Counted from the first letter of the stretch, positions 49,223 to 58,057 are shown. The stretch: DNA of 64,000 nucleotides from Methanomassiliicoccaceae archaeon COG_1 (GCA_028561875.1 JAQQTI010000002.1:186001-250000); one strand, 5' to 3'. Numbers and translations are program-made. Notes: generated from the sequence alone by a model not told the origin.

Positions 49223-51033
49223 CCGTTAGGCGGCACCAGGCCATGGCGGTGGCGGCCGCCGCCGTCATGGTGATGGCATGCGTCGGCGGTGCGGCGCTCG
49301 CCGGCGACGACGAGGTGGACGCAATCCCCCCAGTGGTCATCGCCCTGGCTTATGTGGGGACGTTCTTGGCAGGCCTTGGTGCGGGGTACATCCTCGCCGA
49401 GTACCTGCATCAGGACATCGGCAGCCTGTCGCAGGCTATCTATCGGCAGTTGGAGGTCACAAGGATCAACGAGGAGATCGGCCTCGTGATCTCCGCGTCC
49501 AACGTCAACGCGATGAAGAACTACGCACAACTGTGGGGATTCACCTCAGAGCACTTCGCCCGCGCCGCCGAGCTCGCCGCCTCCGCCGCATGGCGGAGCG
49601 ATGCAACCTTCTCCCCAGAGAGGATCCTTTACGACGCGGCGGTCTACGGCAACGCCGCCAACGGACTGGGGTCGTCGGCCGCTCAGGTCAGCGAATTCTT
49701 CGATTTCTGTCATCTTTGCGTCACGGACAAATGGCCGCAGAACGTCGATCTCAAGAATGGCGGCGTCAGGATGAGCTGGACATATGGTTCGAGAATCTTC
49801 GGGGGGACGTCCGACTTCGACGGGGACCTGGTGCTCGTCGCTCTCCCCACCGTCGGCGCCGACCGCGTGTTCCTCCCGGAGGGCGCCACCGTGTGGTCCC
49901 CCGGCGGCGCCAGCACCATCCGCGCCGATTCCGGGGACGTCCTTGCCATCGCTGATACCGGTACACAAGTCGGGGTAGCCGGCGTGTACACTCTGACCGA
50001 CGGCTCGGTCATCGCGGCCGACCGCATGTGTCCTACCATCGCCAACGGTTCTGCCCGCCTCAAAACGGGAGTCATGATGAGGGCGGACAGCGACCTCAGG
50101 CTCGCCTACTTCGAGGATTTTGGCACTCCCACTCTTTCCGATGACAGGATCGTCGTAGACGGCACGGCCTACCCCGACCTCAGCATCCGCACCTCCGCCG
50201 CGCACGGATTTTCGAAGAGCACGGACATCACCGAGGCCCTCCGGCAGTTCCAGGCCATCGCCGACGTCGTCGCCGACGTCGTCGGCGCGGCGGCATCCTC
50301 CGCCGCCGCGGTGTGGGACATCTTTAACCGGATGGGCCACGCCTCGCACTACATCTCCACCCTCTCCGTTCCGAACATGTACGAGAACGTCGCGATGTCG
50401 GCCACGCAGAAGGAGCTGCTGACCATCCTCTCCATGGAGCAGATCGCGCAATACTGGGAGCTCCACCCCGGTGATGTGAAGAGGGACCTCACCGTCACCG
50501 ACGGCAGCAACCTGCTCTTCTGCCGCGGGGACATCTACGATCCGTACGGACACAGGCTCTACGAGAACGTGATTTTTACACCTTATTTCTACCAATACGA
50601 CCAGACGCTCCGGGCGGGAACGCAGACCGTCGACCAGTACGCACTCGTCGCCGTGTGGGCGCGGGACGTCCCCGCCCTCACCGGGTGGTCGGGAAATAGC
50701 TCGTCCGATGCGGCAGTGGTCCCCGGCCACGGGGGATACAGGTACGATATCGCCGAGATGCTCTACGACGGCGCCCCGACCACGTCGGTGGACCTCGTGG
50801 TCAGGGCCCTAGACTACATCGACCCCGAGGAGATGACCCCGACTCCCATCCCGCCCCGTCCTCACGAAAAATCTTGGATTCAGATCGCTCTCGTCGTCAT
50901 CGGGGCCCTGCTCATCGCCGGCGGGCTGATCCGCCGCGATCCGGTGCTCATCGCCGTCGGCGCCATCATCGCCGCCGCCGGCATCCTCTTCGGGGATAGT
51001 ATCGGAGTACTCCGCCGGTGGTGGCCGTTCTGA
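49219..51033 (+). CDS. Secreted membrane-anchored protein, candidate spike
   Basis: 604 residues with a signal peptide (MAVAAAAVMVMACVGG core), a second hydrophobic segment at about 35-60 (VVIALAYVGTFLAGLGAGYIL), a long ectodomain without recognised domains, and two C-terminal membrane helices after a proline-rich stalk (TPTPIPPRP). Size, topology and position between other membrane proteins and the ATPase match a pleolipovirus spike, but I see no sequence motif that proves it. ATGA overlap with the InlB-repeat protein shows joint expression. Confidence 0.65.
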   Translation: MTVRRHQAMAVAAAAVMVMACVGGAALAGDDEVDAIPPVVIALAYVGTFLAGLGAGYILAEYLHQDIGSLSQAIYRQLEVTRINEEIGLVISASNVNAMKNYAQLWGFTSEHFARAAELAASAAWRSDATFSPERILYDAAVYGNAANGLGSSAAQVSEFFDFCHLCVTDKWPQNVDLKNGGVRMSWTYGSRIFGGTSDFDGDLVLVALPTVGADRVFLPEGATVWSPGGASTIRADSGDVLAIADTGTQVGVAGVYTLTDGSVIAADRMCPTIANGSARLKTGVMMRADSDLRLAYFEDFGTPTLSDDRIVVDGTAYPDLSIRTSAAHGFSKSTDITEALRQFQAIADVVADVVGAAASSAAAVWDIFNRMGHASHYISTLSVPNMYENVAMSATQKELLTILSMEQIAQYWELHPGDVKRDLTVTDGSNLLFCRGDIYDPYGHRLYENVIFTPYFYQYDQTLRAGTQTVDQYALVAVWARDVPALTGWSGNSSSDAAVVPGHGGYRYDIAEMLYDGAPTTSVDLVVRALDYIDPEEMTPTPIPPRPHEKSWIQIALVVIGALLIAGGLIRRDPVLIAVGAIIAAAGILFGDSIGVLRRWWPF

Positions 51034-51326
51034 TCCTCTCCTCCCTCCTCGGATGCGCCGGCCTGGCCTGGTGCGTGCTGATGCTTGTCTGGTCACTCAT
51101 TCGCGGCAATGCGGTGGGGTCGGTCATCTACGGCATCGCCGTCTTCGGCGGGGCGGTCGTCGCCCTGAACGTCGGCGGCGCGCTCGACGCCGCCGCCTGG
51201 TCGGTCTTCGGCGCCGCCGTATTCGCCGCCCACCTGGCCTGGTGCGCGCTGGTGCGCGGGTCGGTCTGGGGGTCGGTCGTCTCCTCCGCCCTGCTGACCG
51301 CGTCCGTCCTGGGAATGGTGGCATGA
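51018..51326 (+). CDS. Small four-helix membrane protein
   Basis: 102 residues, nearly all hydrophobic, with four predicted helices separated by short arginine-containing turns (IRGNAVGS, VRGSVWGS). Overlaps the genes on both sides. Topology resembles the internal membrane protein VP3 of pleolipoviruses; assignment is by analogy. Confidence 0.65.
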   Translation: MVAVLILSSLLGCAGLAWCVLMLVWSLIRGNAVGSVIYGIAVFGGAVVALNVGGALDAAAWSVFGAAVFAAHLAWCALVRGSVWGSVVSSALLTASVLGMVA

Positions 51327-52186
51327 CCGACGGGCCCCTCGGGATAGCGATCGCGGCGGCGGTGGCCCTGGCGGCCGTGATCATAGGGTCAAAGGTGCAG
51401 AGGACGTGCAAGTTCCTCGTCCCCTACGACTTCGTCACCGTGACCGTCGCCCTCGCCACGGTCTCCGCGACCGTTTCGGAGTACCTCCTGACGTCCGAGC
51501 CCCCTCTCGACTGGACGCTCCTCGGGGCGTTCTGGGCGGGGTACCTCACCGGATACCTGGTCGTCGGGCGCACCATGTACACCATGGTGATCAGGATGGA
51601 CGTCGGCGGCATCAGCATCGAGAGCGAGGTCATCTACAAGGAGGGTGACGCCTGGTACGTACAGAAGCAGAACAACCGCGCCCTGTTCGACCGCCTCGTC
51701 TTCGGCGCCGCCGTCCGCCTCGAGACGGACTTCCCGTTGATGGATGACAAGTTCGTGACATATCACCGCCCCCTCCTCCCGAGATGGGAGAACCGCGCCC
51801 TCATGGTGGAGTCCGCCTGGGACACCGTCGAGGAGAGGAGGGGTCGGCTGCTCACCCACAAGGTGTGCACCACCCACTACCGCCTGGCCTACGCCAGCCG
51901 GGTCTCGAAGGCGGACCTCATGTTCGACCTGGCGACACTGGAGGACATGCAGCGGCAGGTCACCGACCAGCTCGTCGAGATCCATGACCTGCGCTCGCAG
52001 ATCGGCGCGAGGATGCTGGAGCACGCCATGCAGATCGATATGATGGCCAAGGACACCACCCCGGAGAACCGGGCGGTGTCCCTGGCCCGCACGCTCGGTA
52101 CGAGGACCCGGGACAGGGTGCCCGACGTCCCCGACGCGGAGCTCGCCCAGGAGGCGGAGAGAGTTGAGAGAGAAAACGCCGATTAA
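51323..52186 (+). CDS. Membrane protein with cytoplasmic coiled-coil tail
   Basis: 287 residues. Two to three N-terminal helices (IAIAAAVALAAVIIG; FVTVTVALATVSATVSEYLL; LLGAFWAGYLTGYLVV) are followed by a ~190-residue soluble region ending in a charged helical segment (DLATLEDMQRQVTDQLVEIH). No domain recognised. The ATGA start couples it to the four-helix protein; a TAA stop overlaps the next gene by 23 bases. Confidence 0.65.
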   Translation: MTDGPLGIAIAAAVALAAVIIGSKVQRTCKFLVPYDFVTVTVALATVSATVSEYLLTSEPPLDWTLLGAFWAGYLTGYLVVGRTMYTMVIRMDVGGISIESEVIYKEGDAWYVQKQNNRALFDRLVFGAAVRLETDFPLMDDKFVTYHRPLLPRWENRALMVESAWDTVEERRGRLLTHKVCTTHYRLAYASRVSKADLMFDLATLEDMQRQVTDQLVEIHDLRSQIGARMLEHAMQIDMMAKDTTPENRAVSLARTLGTRTRDRVPDVPDAELAQEAERVERENAD

Positions 52187-52718
52187 GTTCGCCGGCGAGA
52201 CGAAGAAGGCCGTCCTGATGACGGACCTCTACGAGCAGTACGAGACGATGGTGCAGTTCTACGCCGCGGAGATCGCCGAGCTCCGCGCCCGCCGCGCGGT
52301 CCTCGAGGAGGTCCTGGAGGACTTCGGCGGCGAGGGCGGGACCGTCGACTACGACGAGGAGGCCCACCGCGCCCGCGTGGAGCTCGGGGAGGTCTCCTAC
52401 GAGATCCATTACGACGCCGGCGGAGAGGTGGACGAGTACACCGTAAGAAACCCCACCGGGGACCACGAGGCGGTGACCCGCCTCCACTACGTCTTCTACG
52501 CCTCCCTCTTCCTGGCCAAGCTCGACGCGGCCGCCGAGGAGGTGGAGAAGAAGATCAGGGACCTCGAGAACGACGTCCTGATCAGGAGCATGGGCAGGGT
52601 CGGGAGGGTCCTCGGGGACGACGTCTACCTGACGGCCGCCGCCGTCACCGGGCTGGACCTGCGCACCGACGCCGACGTCGATCCGCTGGGGATTTACCGG
52701 AAGGAGGCGCGGCGGTGA
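52164..52718 (+). CDS. Coiled-coil protein of unknown function
   Basis: 184 residues from a TTG inside the previous gene. Rich in Glu, Asp and Arg with long helical stretches (YAAEIAELRARRAVLEEVLE and KLDAAAEEVEKKIRDLEND) that should form coiled coils. No membrane segment. It lies between the membrane protein and the ATPase and may bridge them. Confidence 0.6.
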   Translation: MREKTPIKFAGETKKAVLMTDLYEQYETMVQFYAAEIAELRARRAVLEEVLEDFGGEGGTVDYDEEAHRARVELGEVSYEIHYDAGGEVDEYTVRNPTGDHEAVTRLHYVFYASLFLAKLDAAAEEVEKKIRDLENDVLIRSMGRVGRVLGDDVYLTAAAVTGLDLRTDADVDPLGIYRKEARR

Positions 52719-53701
52719 TCCGCACGCTCCGCCCCCGCGATCCCGGGCTCCTCTCCGCCGGCGGCGCCGGGGGGCTCCTCTCCATGGAGGCGATGTTTCC
52801 TCCCCGGACTCTTCGCGACATAACCCGCGCAGCGCTTCAGCGGTTCTTCATGAAGATCCCTCCCGACAACTGCGTAAGAAAAAGCTCAATGTGCATCATT
52901 GGCGACCAGGGATGCGGCAAGACCGGACTCCTGATGGCCATGTACGCCGAGGCCTGCCGCCGGTACGGGACGGATCGGGTACACCCGATCTACACCGATG
53001 ACATCCGCGTCGCCCTCGACATGATCGACGACCGCCCGGTGCAGCTCGTCATGATCGACGACGCCATGACCTGGGCGTCCTCGAGGCAGGTCTCGGAGCA
53101 GACGGAGATCATCAAGACCTACAACCGCTCGCGTCATGTCTACGAGGATAAACTCAGGGGGAAGCCGGGGGTCATCCTCTACATCTGGGCATGGCAGAGG
53201 TTCCGCGAGCTCGACCCCTCTTTTCGCCAGGCCGACGTCATCGTCTTCAAGACAGGCATCGGCGAGCCGAGCGAGGCCGCCCTCGTCGAGAAGTTCATCG
53301 GCACAGCCTACTACGCCGAGCTGTCGAGGATATGGGACGCGATGAACACCGGCGACGAGTCCGCGAAGTCGCGGTGTGTCGCCCGCATCACCTCGCAGGA
53401 CGTCGCCCGCGGCACGGGCATCCTGACGTTCGACTACGGCCCTGCGCCAGGATTCCCGGAGATGGTCCGCCATGAGGAGTACTTCGCCGACGAGGACGTC
53501 GCCGACGAGATCCTAGACGAGTACGCCGAGAAGCCGGAGTGGAAGTGGAGGATAGAGATCTACAGATTCCACGCGGCGGACCCGAAGGCGTCGCAGCAGC
53601 AGATCGCCGACGCCCTCTCTCCGCTGAGGGGCTCGCCGATCAGGCAGGGCTACGTCTCGGAGTCTTTGAGGAGAGTGAAGGAGCTGATAGCATCGAAGTG
53701 A
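52715..53701 (+). CDS. P-loop ATPase of the surface-protein block
   Basis: 328 residues. Walker A IGDQGCGKTGLLMAMY lies near residue 62 and a Walker B-like strand VQLVMIDDAM near 110, with two Asp residues. The C-terminal 60 residues look like a winged helix (QQQIADALSPLRGSPIRQGY). GTG start overlaps the coiled-coil gene. A single ATPase closing a membrane-protein cluster is the pleolipovirus arrangement, where its role is unknown; FtsK/HerA-like DNA pumping or zonular-occludens-like assembly are alternatives. Confidence 0.75.
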   Translation: MIRTLRPRDPGLLSAGGAGGLLSMEAMFPPRTLRDITRAALQRFFMKIPPDNCVRKSSMCIIGDQGCGKTGLLMAMYAEACRRYGTDRVHPIYTDDIRVALDMIDDRPVQLVMIDDAMTWASSRQVSEQTEIIKTYNRSRHVYEDKLRGKPGVILYIWAWQRFRELDPSFRQADVIVFKTGIGEPSEAALVEKFIGTAYYAELSRIWDAMNTGDESAKSRCVARITSQDVARGTGILTFDYGPAPGFPEMVRHEEYFADEDVADEILDEYAEKPEWKWRIEIYRFHAADPKASQQQIADALSPLRGSPIRQGYVSESLRRVKELIASK

Positions 53702-53863
53702 CGCGGCGACCCCCGGCGGAGCGGCGCGATCCGCCCCGCGGAGGGGGCGATAACTCCCGATAACGGTCCGATATTATCGGCCCGGGCCCCGGGGGGCCAT
53801 CGGGCGCGCGCGTGACGCGCGCGCGTCGTTACTATTGGGAGCGGCCGATAATATCGGAGGGAT
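53702..53863. promoter_or_regulatory. Palindrome-rich spacer, candidate replication origin or operator
   Basis: TCCGATATTATCGGCC (53767-53782) and its exact reverse complement GGCCGATAATATCGGA (53843-53858) flank a GC-only hairpin (GCGCGCGCGTGACGCGCGCGC). Two CGATAAC copies lie just left, at about 53748-53765. Each 16-base arm is itself almost a palindrome. This is the largest structured non-coding spacer in the element. It could be the double-strand origin nicked by the HUH Rep, or a promoter for the downstream genes controlled by the element repressor, whose own promoter has related CGATAA motifs. Confidence 0.5.
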
Positions 53864-53995
53864 ATGAGTGAGAAGAAGGAAAAGCACGAGGATCAGGAGG
53901 AGAACGGCGACGGTCCCCAGATACCGCGTGAAAAGGAACAAGGCGAGAAGGGCCCGCCTGAACAGGTCCACGATAAACAGGAGATGATGACATGA
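53864..53995 (+). CDS. Small charged protein
   Basis: 43 residues, almost entirely Glu, Lys, Gln, Asp and Pro (starts MSEKKEKHEDQEEN), probably unfolded. Good ribosome-binding sequence CGGAGGG before the ATG and ATGA overlap with the next gene. Confidence 0.5.
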   Translation: MSEKKEKHEDQEENGDGPQIPREKEQGEKGPPEQVHDKQEMMT

Positions 53996-54195
53996 AGAAG
54001 GTAAGCAAAGCGAAGACCGCCTGGGGAGACCCGGGCCAGTGGGCAAGACGCCGCGAGGCCGCCACCCAGAAGAAGGAGGCGGACGCCGCGAGGCGGAAAC
54101 TCAAGAACGACCGCCTGGCCGCCAAGACCAAGGTCCGCGCGCAGAACGGAGGCGCGGGGGTCAAGATAGTCTTCTTCCGCCGCGGACGGAGATGA
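53992..54195 (+). CDS. Small basic protein
   Basis: 67 residues with a high content of Arg and Lys (WARRREAATQKKEADAARRK), likely nucleic acid binding. ATGA overlaps on both sides. No family recognised. Confidence 0.5.
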   Translation: MKKVSKAKTAWGDPGQWARRREAATQKKEADAARRKLKNDRLAAKTKVRAQNGGAGVKIVFFRRGRR

Positions 54196-55265
54196 CCGCC
54201 CGCGGGAAGGGGCGCACGCGCGCGAAGAAGAACAAGAAAAAGAGCGGCCGCCCCGGCACATCCAAGCCGAAGGCGGGGACGGCCACCCGCCGCGGCGGCT
54301 CCGTCAGGGTGACCACCCGCGTCCCGGGGGTGGACCCCGGGAAGGTGGCCGACCGCTACGGGGACCTCCTCGACCGGAGCTGCAGCGCCCGCGAGCGCAG
54401 GCTGATCGAGAGGGCGGGGGTGGACATCACCGTCTCCCGCCGCCGCGGCGACGTCCTCGGAGAGTATGCGGGGTGCAGGGCAGGCAGGCACAGGATCGTC
54501 CTGTCCCCGGCCGGTGCCTCCGACCCCGAGACCATGCTTCATGAGACCGTCCACGTCCTCCAGGCGGAGGACCGCCTCCGCCCGCTGGGGGAGCGCATCG
54601 CCTTCCGCCGCGGCGACCCCATCGAAATCGAGGCGAGGACCGAGGCCGAGGCCGTCGCAAGGGCACCTCGCCTCGGGCGGCATCCAGGCTATTACAAATA
54701 CCTCAGCGCCGACCCCATGACCACTAAAGCCTCCGACAGAGGGATCCTTCGTACCAAGGGCACGGTCGGCAGGCGCACATATGCCTTCGATACGTCAGCC
54801 AAATTTAGACGGACGGAAATAAGCCGCCTCGAAAAAATCCCCTCGAAAAAAGTCGGAAGAAGGTCCGGAACATCGCTGGACACCAGCACGATCTCCGCCG
54901 GCCTCGTCCAAGGCTCAGACGAGGCCAGGAGGGCGATGGCCAAGGCCGACAGGGACGGCCACGTCTACACCGAGACGGTGGACAGGGAGCTCCGCCACGC
55001 CTGGAAAGAGCCGGCTCGTACAATCCTCCGCAGGTACGCTGACGACCACGGCGGCGACGTGATCAGGGTCAGACCACCCACGAAAAAGGAGCTGGAGGAG
55101 ACCAGGCTTAAGGGCAATGACGGCAGGATCCTCTACGAGGCAGAGATGGCCGGCGCGGATTATGTGGTGACCTATGATAGGACATTCAGAAAACGGGGCG
55201 ACGGGTACAAAGGAAGAATGAAGGTCCGCTATCCGAAAGAGTATCTCAAGGACAATGTTAAATAA
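54192..55265 (+). CDS. HExxH zincin-like domain fused to a PIN-type nuclease domain
   Basis: 357 residues. A very basic N-terminal tail (KKNKKKSGRPGTSKPK) is followed by a domain with the zinc-protease motif MLHETVHVLQ near residue 118 and a downstream EIEARTEAEAVAR that could give the third ligand. From about residue 225 the sequence fits a PIN domain: LDTSTISAGLV (first Asp), TETVDREL (Glu), NDGRILYEAEMAGADYVVTYD (last acidic residues). PIN domains cut RNA. The linking region is AT-richer than the rest. The pairing is unusual; it could be a toxin, with the zincin part processing a partner, or one domain may be degenerate. Confidence 0.6.
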   Translation: MTARGKGRTRAKKNKKKSGRPGTSKPKAGTATRRGGSVRVTTRVPGVDPGKVADRYGDLLDRSCSARERRLIERAGVDITVSRRRGDVLGEYAGCRAGRHRIVLSPAGASDPETMLHETVHVLQAEDRLRPLGERIAFRRGDPIEIEARTEAEAVARAPRLGRHPGYYKYLSADPMTTKASDRGILRTKGTVGRRTYAFDTSAKFRRTEISRLEKIPSKKVGRRSGTSLDTSTISAGLVQGSDEARRAMAKADRDGHVYTETVDRELRHAWKEPARTILRRYADDHGGDVIRVRPPTKKELEETRLKGNDGRILYEAEMAGADYVVTYDRTFRKRGDGYKGRMKVRYPKEYLKDNVK

Positions 55266-55464
55266 GATCCTCTGCGATATTCATCCGCTCTCTTGGGCGT
55301 AACCAAACGCCCATGCCGAAAGTCGGAGTTTGGCGCCCGACCAAGGGAGCAATTTTACGGCATCGGCGATCGACGTTCCGACCGCATCCTGCAGGGCAGG
55401 ATCCGCAGGGAGCTCCCGTCATTTCAGACGGCGGATGTCGATTCCACGCCGTAGACCCTCTCCA
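55266..55464. other. Spacer without a supported gene
   Basis: Between the convergent HExxH-PIN gene and the minus-strand small gene. It includes imperfect inverted repeats around 55301-55336 (CCAAACGCCC ... GTTTGGCGCC). I see no coding frame with element-like codon use. Confidence 0.4.
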
Positions 55465-55728
55465 TCACTTCTTGGATGTTTTTCTCGGAGTTTTTTTAAT
55501 CCCCTTCGGGGGGTTCGTGGGACGGCTGGCGGACCACCTCATTTTCATGTGTCCGGTGAAATCGCGGTCGTCTTCCGGAAAATCGTTTGGATTATCTTCC
55601 TCACTCTAGCCCTCTGCGGTCGTAGCAGTGTCTTTTCCACTCTTCTCTTCTTCGGAAGTCGTGATTCTGCGCCCCCCCGCGGAGATCGGCCGACCGGTCT
55701 TTTCATTCCGATTGCTCATCACCATCAT
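55465..55728 (-). CDS. Small charged protein with a possible in-frame UAG
   Basis: The frame starts MMVMSNRNEKTGRP, reaches TTAEG then a TAG at 55606-55608 (codon 41), and continues in the same frame with SEEDNPNDFPEDDRDFTG and a lysine-rich tail (GIKKTPRKTSKK) to a TGA at 55465-55467. Both halves are hydrophilic and protein-like. Read through, it is an 87-residue charged protein similar in character to the small proteins at 53.9-54.2 kb. An AGGAGG lies about 15 bases before the start. If TAG stops translation, a 40-residue peptide remains. Confidence 0.35.
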
Positions 55729-55873
55729 ATCTGCCCGGGTTCGTCCTCCTGGATCGAGATTGGGTTCGGCGTTTTCTTTCTTCTTCCGAACATAAGAGAA
55801 CCTCCTGAGCGACGAACAATACGAGTCTGGACAGGGATTTGCTCTTCTGTAGCCTGCAGAAATTACCCAGAAA

Positions 55874-56581
55874 TCAAGGGCGGATGTTGGTGCGGACACC
55901 TGCGAACCACCGATCAGGGTTCGGATCGATGACCCATCTGCCTTCGGCATCCCTTACAAGTATCTCGTTTTCATGATCAATATGGACGTGCTCGATGATA
56001 ACTTCATCCGAACCTGTCCCCAACTCGTATTCGGCTTCCTCGATCGCATCTTCTTCGGTGGCATAACCCTCGGTGCAGAAGCCGTCGACCATAACGTTCC
56101 ACCACTCGTCGTCCTTCGTTTCGTGTGAGGCGTGGCGGGCCTCCATTTCGCGTCTTTCCCTTCTCCCAGGATGTTTCATCTCCTCTACGGCCCGGTTGCA
56201 TCTGTAAATCTCGCTGTCTTTTCTCCTGTAAATCGGCACGTCGTCGTGCTCGCCCTTCGGTCTTCTGGGCTTCACCTCGACTCGCCCCCTCGTCTTTCCG
56301 GTGGATTCTCCGTCCTCTATCTCCCGGAGCAATCCGCAAATCCTCTCCCCCTCAGGGGTGAGGCTGTATGCGATAGAGGGTTGCGCTCTCTTGACGGACT
56401 TGGCCCTCACATACCCCGCATCGACAAGATCCGCAAGCCTGGCGCGCCTGGAGCCGCTGGCGGGATTCCTCTTGTCCGCAAGCTCAGCCTGAATCCTGCC
56501 AGGATGCTCTGAAATCTCGAGAAGCACGTCGATGGCGTGCTTCTTGCCGAGGACATCCCGTGATCTGATCACGAGTCTCAT
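55874..56581 (-). CDS. Winged-helix regulator of the element
   Basis: About 235 residues from an ATG at 56581. The N-terminal ~90 residues form a winged helix (KKHAIDVLLEISEHPGRIQ, RRARLADLVDAGYVRAK, IAYSLTPEGERICGLL). The C-terminal region is charged with a small alpha/beta segment (EDAIEEAEYELGTGSDEVII). As the only leftward gene of size it resembles a lysogeny-type repressor; two direct repeats and a palindrome upstream are likely binding sites. Confidence 0.7.
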   Translation of the reverse strand: MRLVIRSRDVLGKKHAIDVLLEISEHPGRIQAELADKRNPASGSRRARLADLVDAGYVRAKSVKRAQPSIAYSLTPEGERICGLLREIEDGESTGKTRGRVEVKPRRPKGEHDDVPIYRRKDSEIYRCNRAVEEMKHPGRRERREMEARHASHETKDDEWWNVMVDGFCTEGYATEEDAIEEAEYELGTGSDEVIIEHVHIDHENEILVRDAEGRWVIDPNPDRWFAGVRTNIRP

Positions 56582-56611
56582 TATCCGAAATACGAATTTG
56601 ATGAGTTGTAA

Positions 56612-56663
56612 CGAATAATGATAATCGACATCGTTAAATATCACGAATAACGATAATCGTTAT
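56612..56663. promoter_or_regulatory. Direct repeats and palindrome at the divergent promoter
   Basis: CGAATAATGATAATCG (56612-56627) is repeated with one change as CGAATAACGATAATCG (56644-56659). The second copy lies in the 17-base palindrome ATAACGATAATCGTTAT (56647-56663). These sit between the leftward regulator and the rightward early genes; a plus-strand TATA-like CTAAATAC follows near 56690. Likely operators for the regulator. Confidence 0.6.
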
Positions 56664-56810
56664 GGTGCGAGCACCGAGCGAGAACGGACTAAATACACAC
56701 GGGGGCTCGGGCTCAAAGCGACACATTCTCGCACTTTTCGTCGCGTCTCTGCCCCCTCTCTCTTTCTCTCTCGGCCGCAGAGGTTGAGAAATGAAAAAAG
56801 CCAAAGCAAG

Positions 56811-56921
56811 ATGGACCAGGGCCGCGCTGTGTGCGTCGCTCGGGACCTCGCCATGCATTACGATTGCCACCAGGCGTCCCTCGCCATGGCGCGGAGCGCC
56901 GAGGAGGAGGCGGAGTCGTGA
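56811..56921 (+). CDS. Possible 36-residue protein
   Basis: The frame MDQGRAVCVARDLAMHYD... ends with an acidic EEEAES and a TGA overlapping the next GTG start. Coupling supports it, but there is no clear ribosome-binding site; an overlapping frame starts at 56791. Confidence 0.3.
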   Translation: MDQGRAVCVARDLAMHYDCHQASLAMARSAEEEAES

Positions 56922-57043
56922 CCAAGGACACCGCCGACAGGATCATGGGATGGGCGGCGGGGCACATCACCACTGCCGAGTACATCGAGCTGGCCCAGAT
57001 CCTGCTCAGAGCGCTGGAGGGCGGACATGAGCAAAGCACTTGA
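56918..57043 (+). CDS. Small hypothetical protein
   Basis: 41 residues (MTKDTADRIMGWAAGHITTA...), helical, from a GTG in a GTGA overlap. Its end overlaps the DUF3846 gene. Function unknown. Confidence 0.45.
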   Translation: MTKDTADRIMGWAAGHITTAEYIELAQILLRALEGGHEQST

Positions 57044-57431
57044 ACCCGGGGAGTGCCCCGTCGGCTTCCTGATCTCCGAGGACGGCCGCGTCGGCCCCCT
57101 CGCGGTGGACCTGGACAAGGTCAGCGTGCTTTCGCGTACGATCGGCTGCGACGTCATCGACATGGTCCACCGCCCCATCGGCGGCGAAACGTACGTCATC
57201 GTCTGCGACGACGAGGGACTGATCCGGGAGCGTCCGCCCACAGCGTTCGACAATAGCCAGCACGTCGCCCTCTTCGGCGACATCCTTGTCCTCCGCGACG
57301 CGGACGAGCCGGGGGAGGTCCGCGGGCTGACCGCGGCCGAGATCAGGCATGTCCGCAGCAACCTGGCGATGCTGATCGGGAATACCGGCCGGCCGGAGAT
57401 TCCGAGGACCATCCTGGAGATGGGCGAGTGA
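57027..57431 (+). CDS. DUF3846-like protein
   Basis: 134 residues. GGETYVIVCDDEGLIRERPP followed by IFG-like DILVLRDADEPGEVRGLT matches DUF3846, a small domain found in phage and plasmid genes beside anti-restriction and replication functions. The role is not established. Confidence 0.65.
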   Translation: MSKALEPGECPVGFLISEDGRVGPLAVDLDKVSVLSRTIGCDVIDMVHRPIGGETYVIVCDDEGLIRERPPTAFDNSQHVALFGDILVLRDADEPGEVRGLTAAEIRHVRSNLAMLIGNTGRPEIPRTILEMGE

Positions 57432-57814
57432 CTGCCGTCTACTACCTGACCCCGCAGGACTGGTCCGGCATGGGCCGGACCGTCAGGCTCTGCATGGCGT
57501 CCGAGGAGGAGAGGGACCGGAAAGGCCTCAGGGGCGTGAACACGTTCTACTACGGCGACCGCTCCGGCGGGCGCGGCAGCGCCATCGACCCCGAGGGCCT
57601 GGTCACGGAGTTCAAGCTCTGCTGCGAATGGCGGAGTAGGGAGGTGTCGCTGTACCGCCACGTCCACCCCAGGCCCACGGTCAAGGCCGTGCGGTCGCAT
57701 TACGTCGGGAGGATCGTCTCCATCGCACAGGATTCCCCCCGCGCCTTCGTCCTGTCCTTTGAAAACGGGACGGATCCGATCATGTTCTGCGACGCATCGA
57801 TGGAGGCGGAATGA
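57428..57814 (+). CDS. Hypothetical protein
   Basis: 128 residues from a GTG overlapping the DUF3846 stop. N-terminus VYYLTPQDWSGMGRTVRLCM; C-terminus has a beta-rich segment (RIVSIAQDSPRAFVLSFENG). No family recognised. ATGA-coupled to the zinc-ribbon gene. Confidence 0.5.
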   Translation: MTAVYYLTPQDWSGMGRTVRLCMASEEERDRKGLRGVNTFYYGDRSGGRGSAIDPEGLVTEFKLCCEWRSREVSLYRHVHPRPTVKAVRSHYVGRIVSIAQDSPRAFVLSFENGTDPIMFCDASMEAE

Positions 57815-58020
57815 CGGAATATCCCATCCTGTGCCCGAGATGCGGACACGGAAACAGTCACGGGCGGTGTCAATGTGGGTGCGAAGTAATGTACCCCGAC
57901 CTGGCCAAAATGGGCGGCACCCTCGTCTGCGAGGACTGCGGGGCGATCCTGAGCTTCATGGTGTACTACGTCCCCGTGAGCGACGACCCCCAAGTAGTCA
58001 TGGATGAGGAAGAGGAATGA
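57811..58020 (+). CDS. Zinc-ribbon protein
   Basis: 69 residues with ILCPRCGHGN and CQCGCEV, then LVCEDCGAIL, giving CxxC pairs for one or two zinc ions, and an acidic tail. Possibly nucleic acid binding. Confidence 0.6.
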   Translation: MTEYPILCPRCGHGNSHGRCQCGCEVMYPDLAKMGGTLVCEDCGAILSFMVYYVPVSDDPQVVMDEEEE

Positions 58021-58057
58021 CCCCCATCGTCAGGGAGACCGAATGGGAGGACGGGCG

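Noticed and set aside
55313-55609. Plus-strand frames of about 100-200 codons
   Set aside because: Composition is unlike the element's genes and they overlap the more protein-like minus-strand frame; no ribosome-binding site or coupling.
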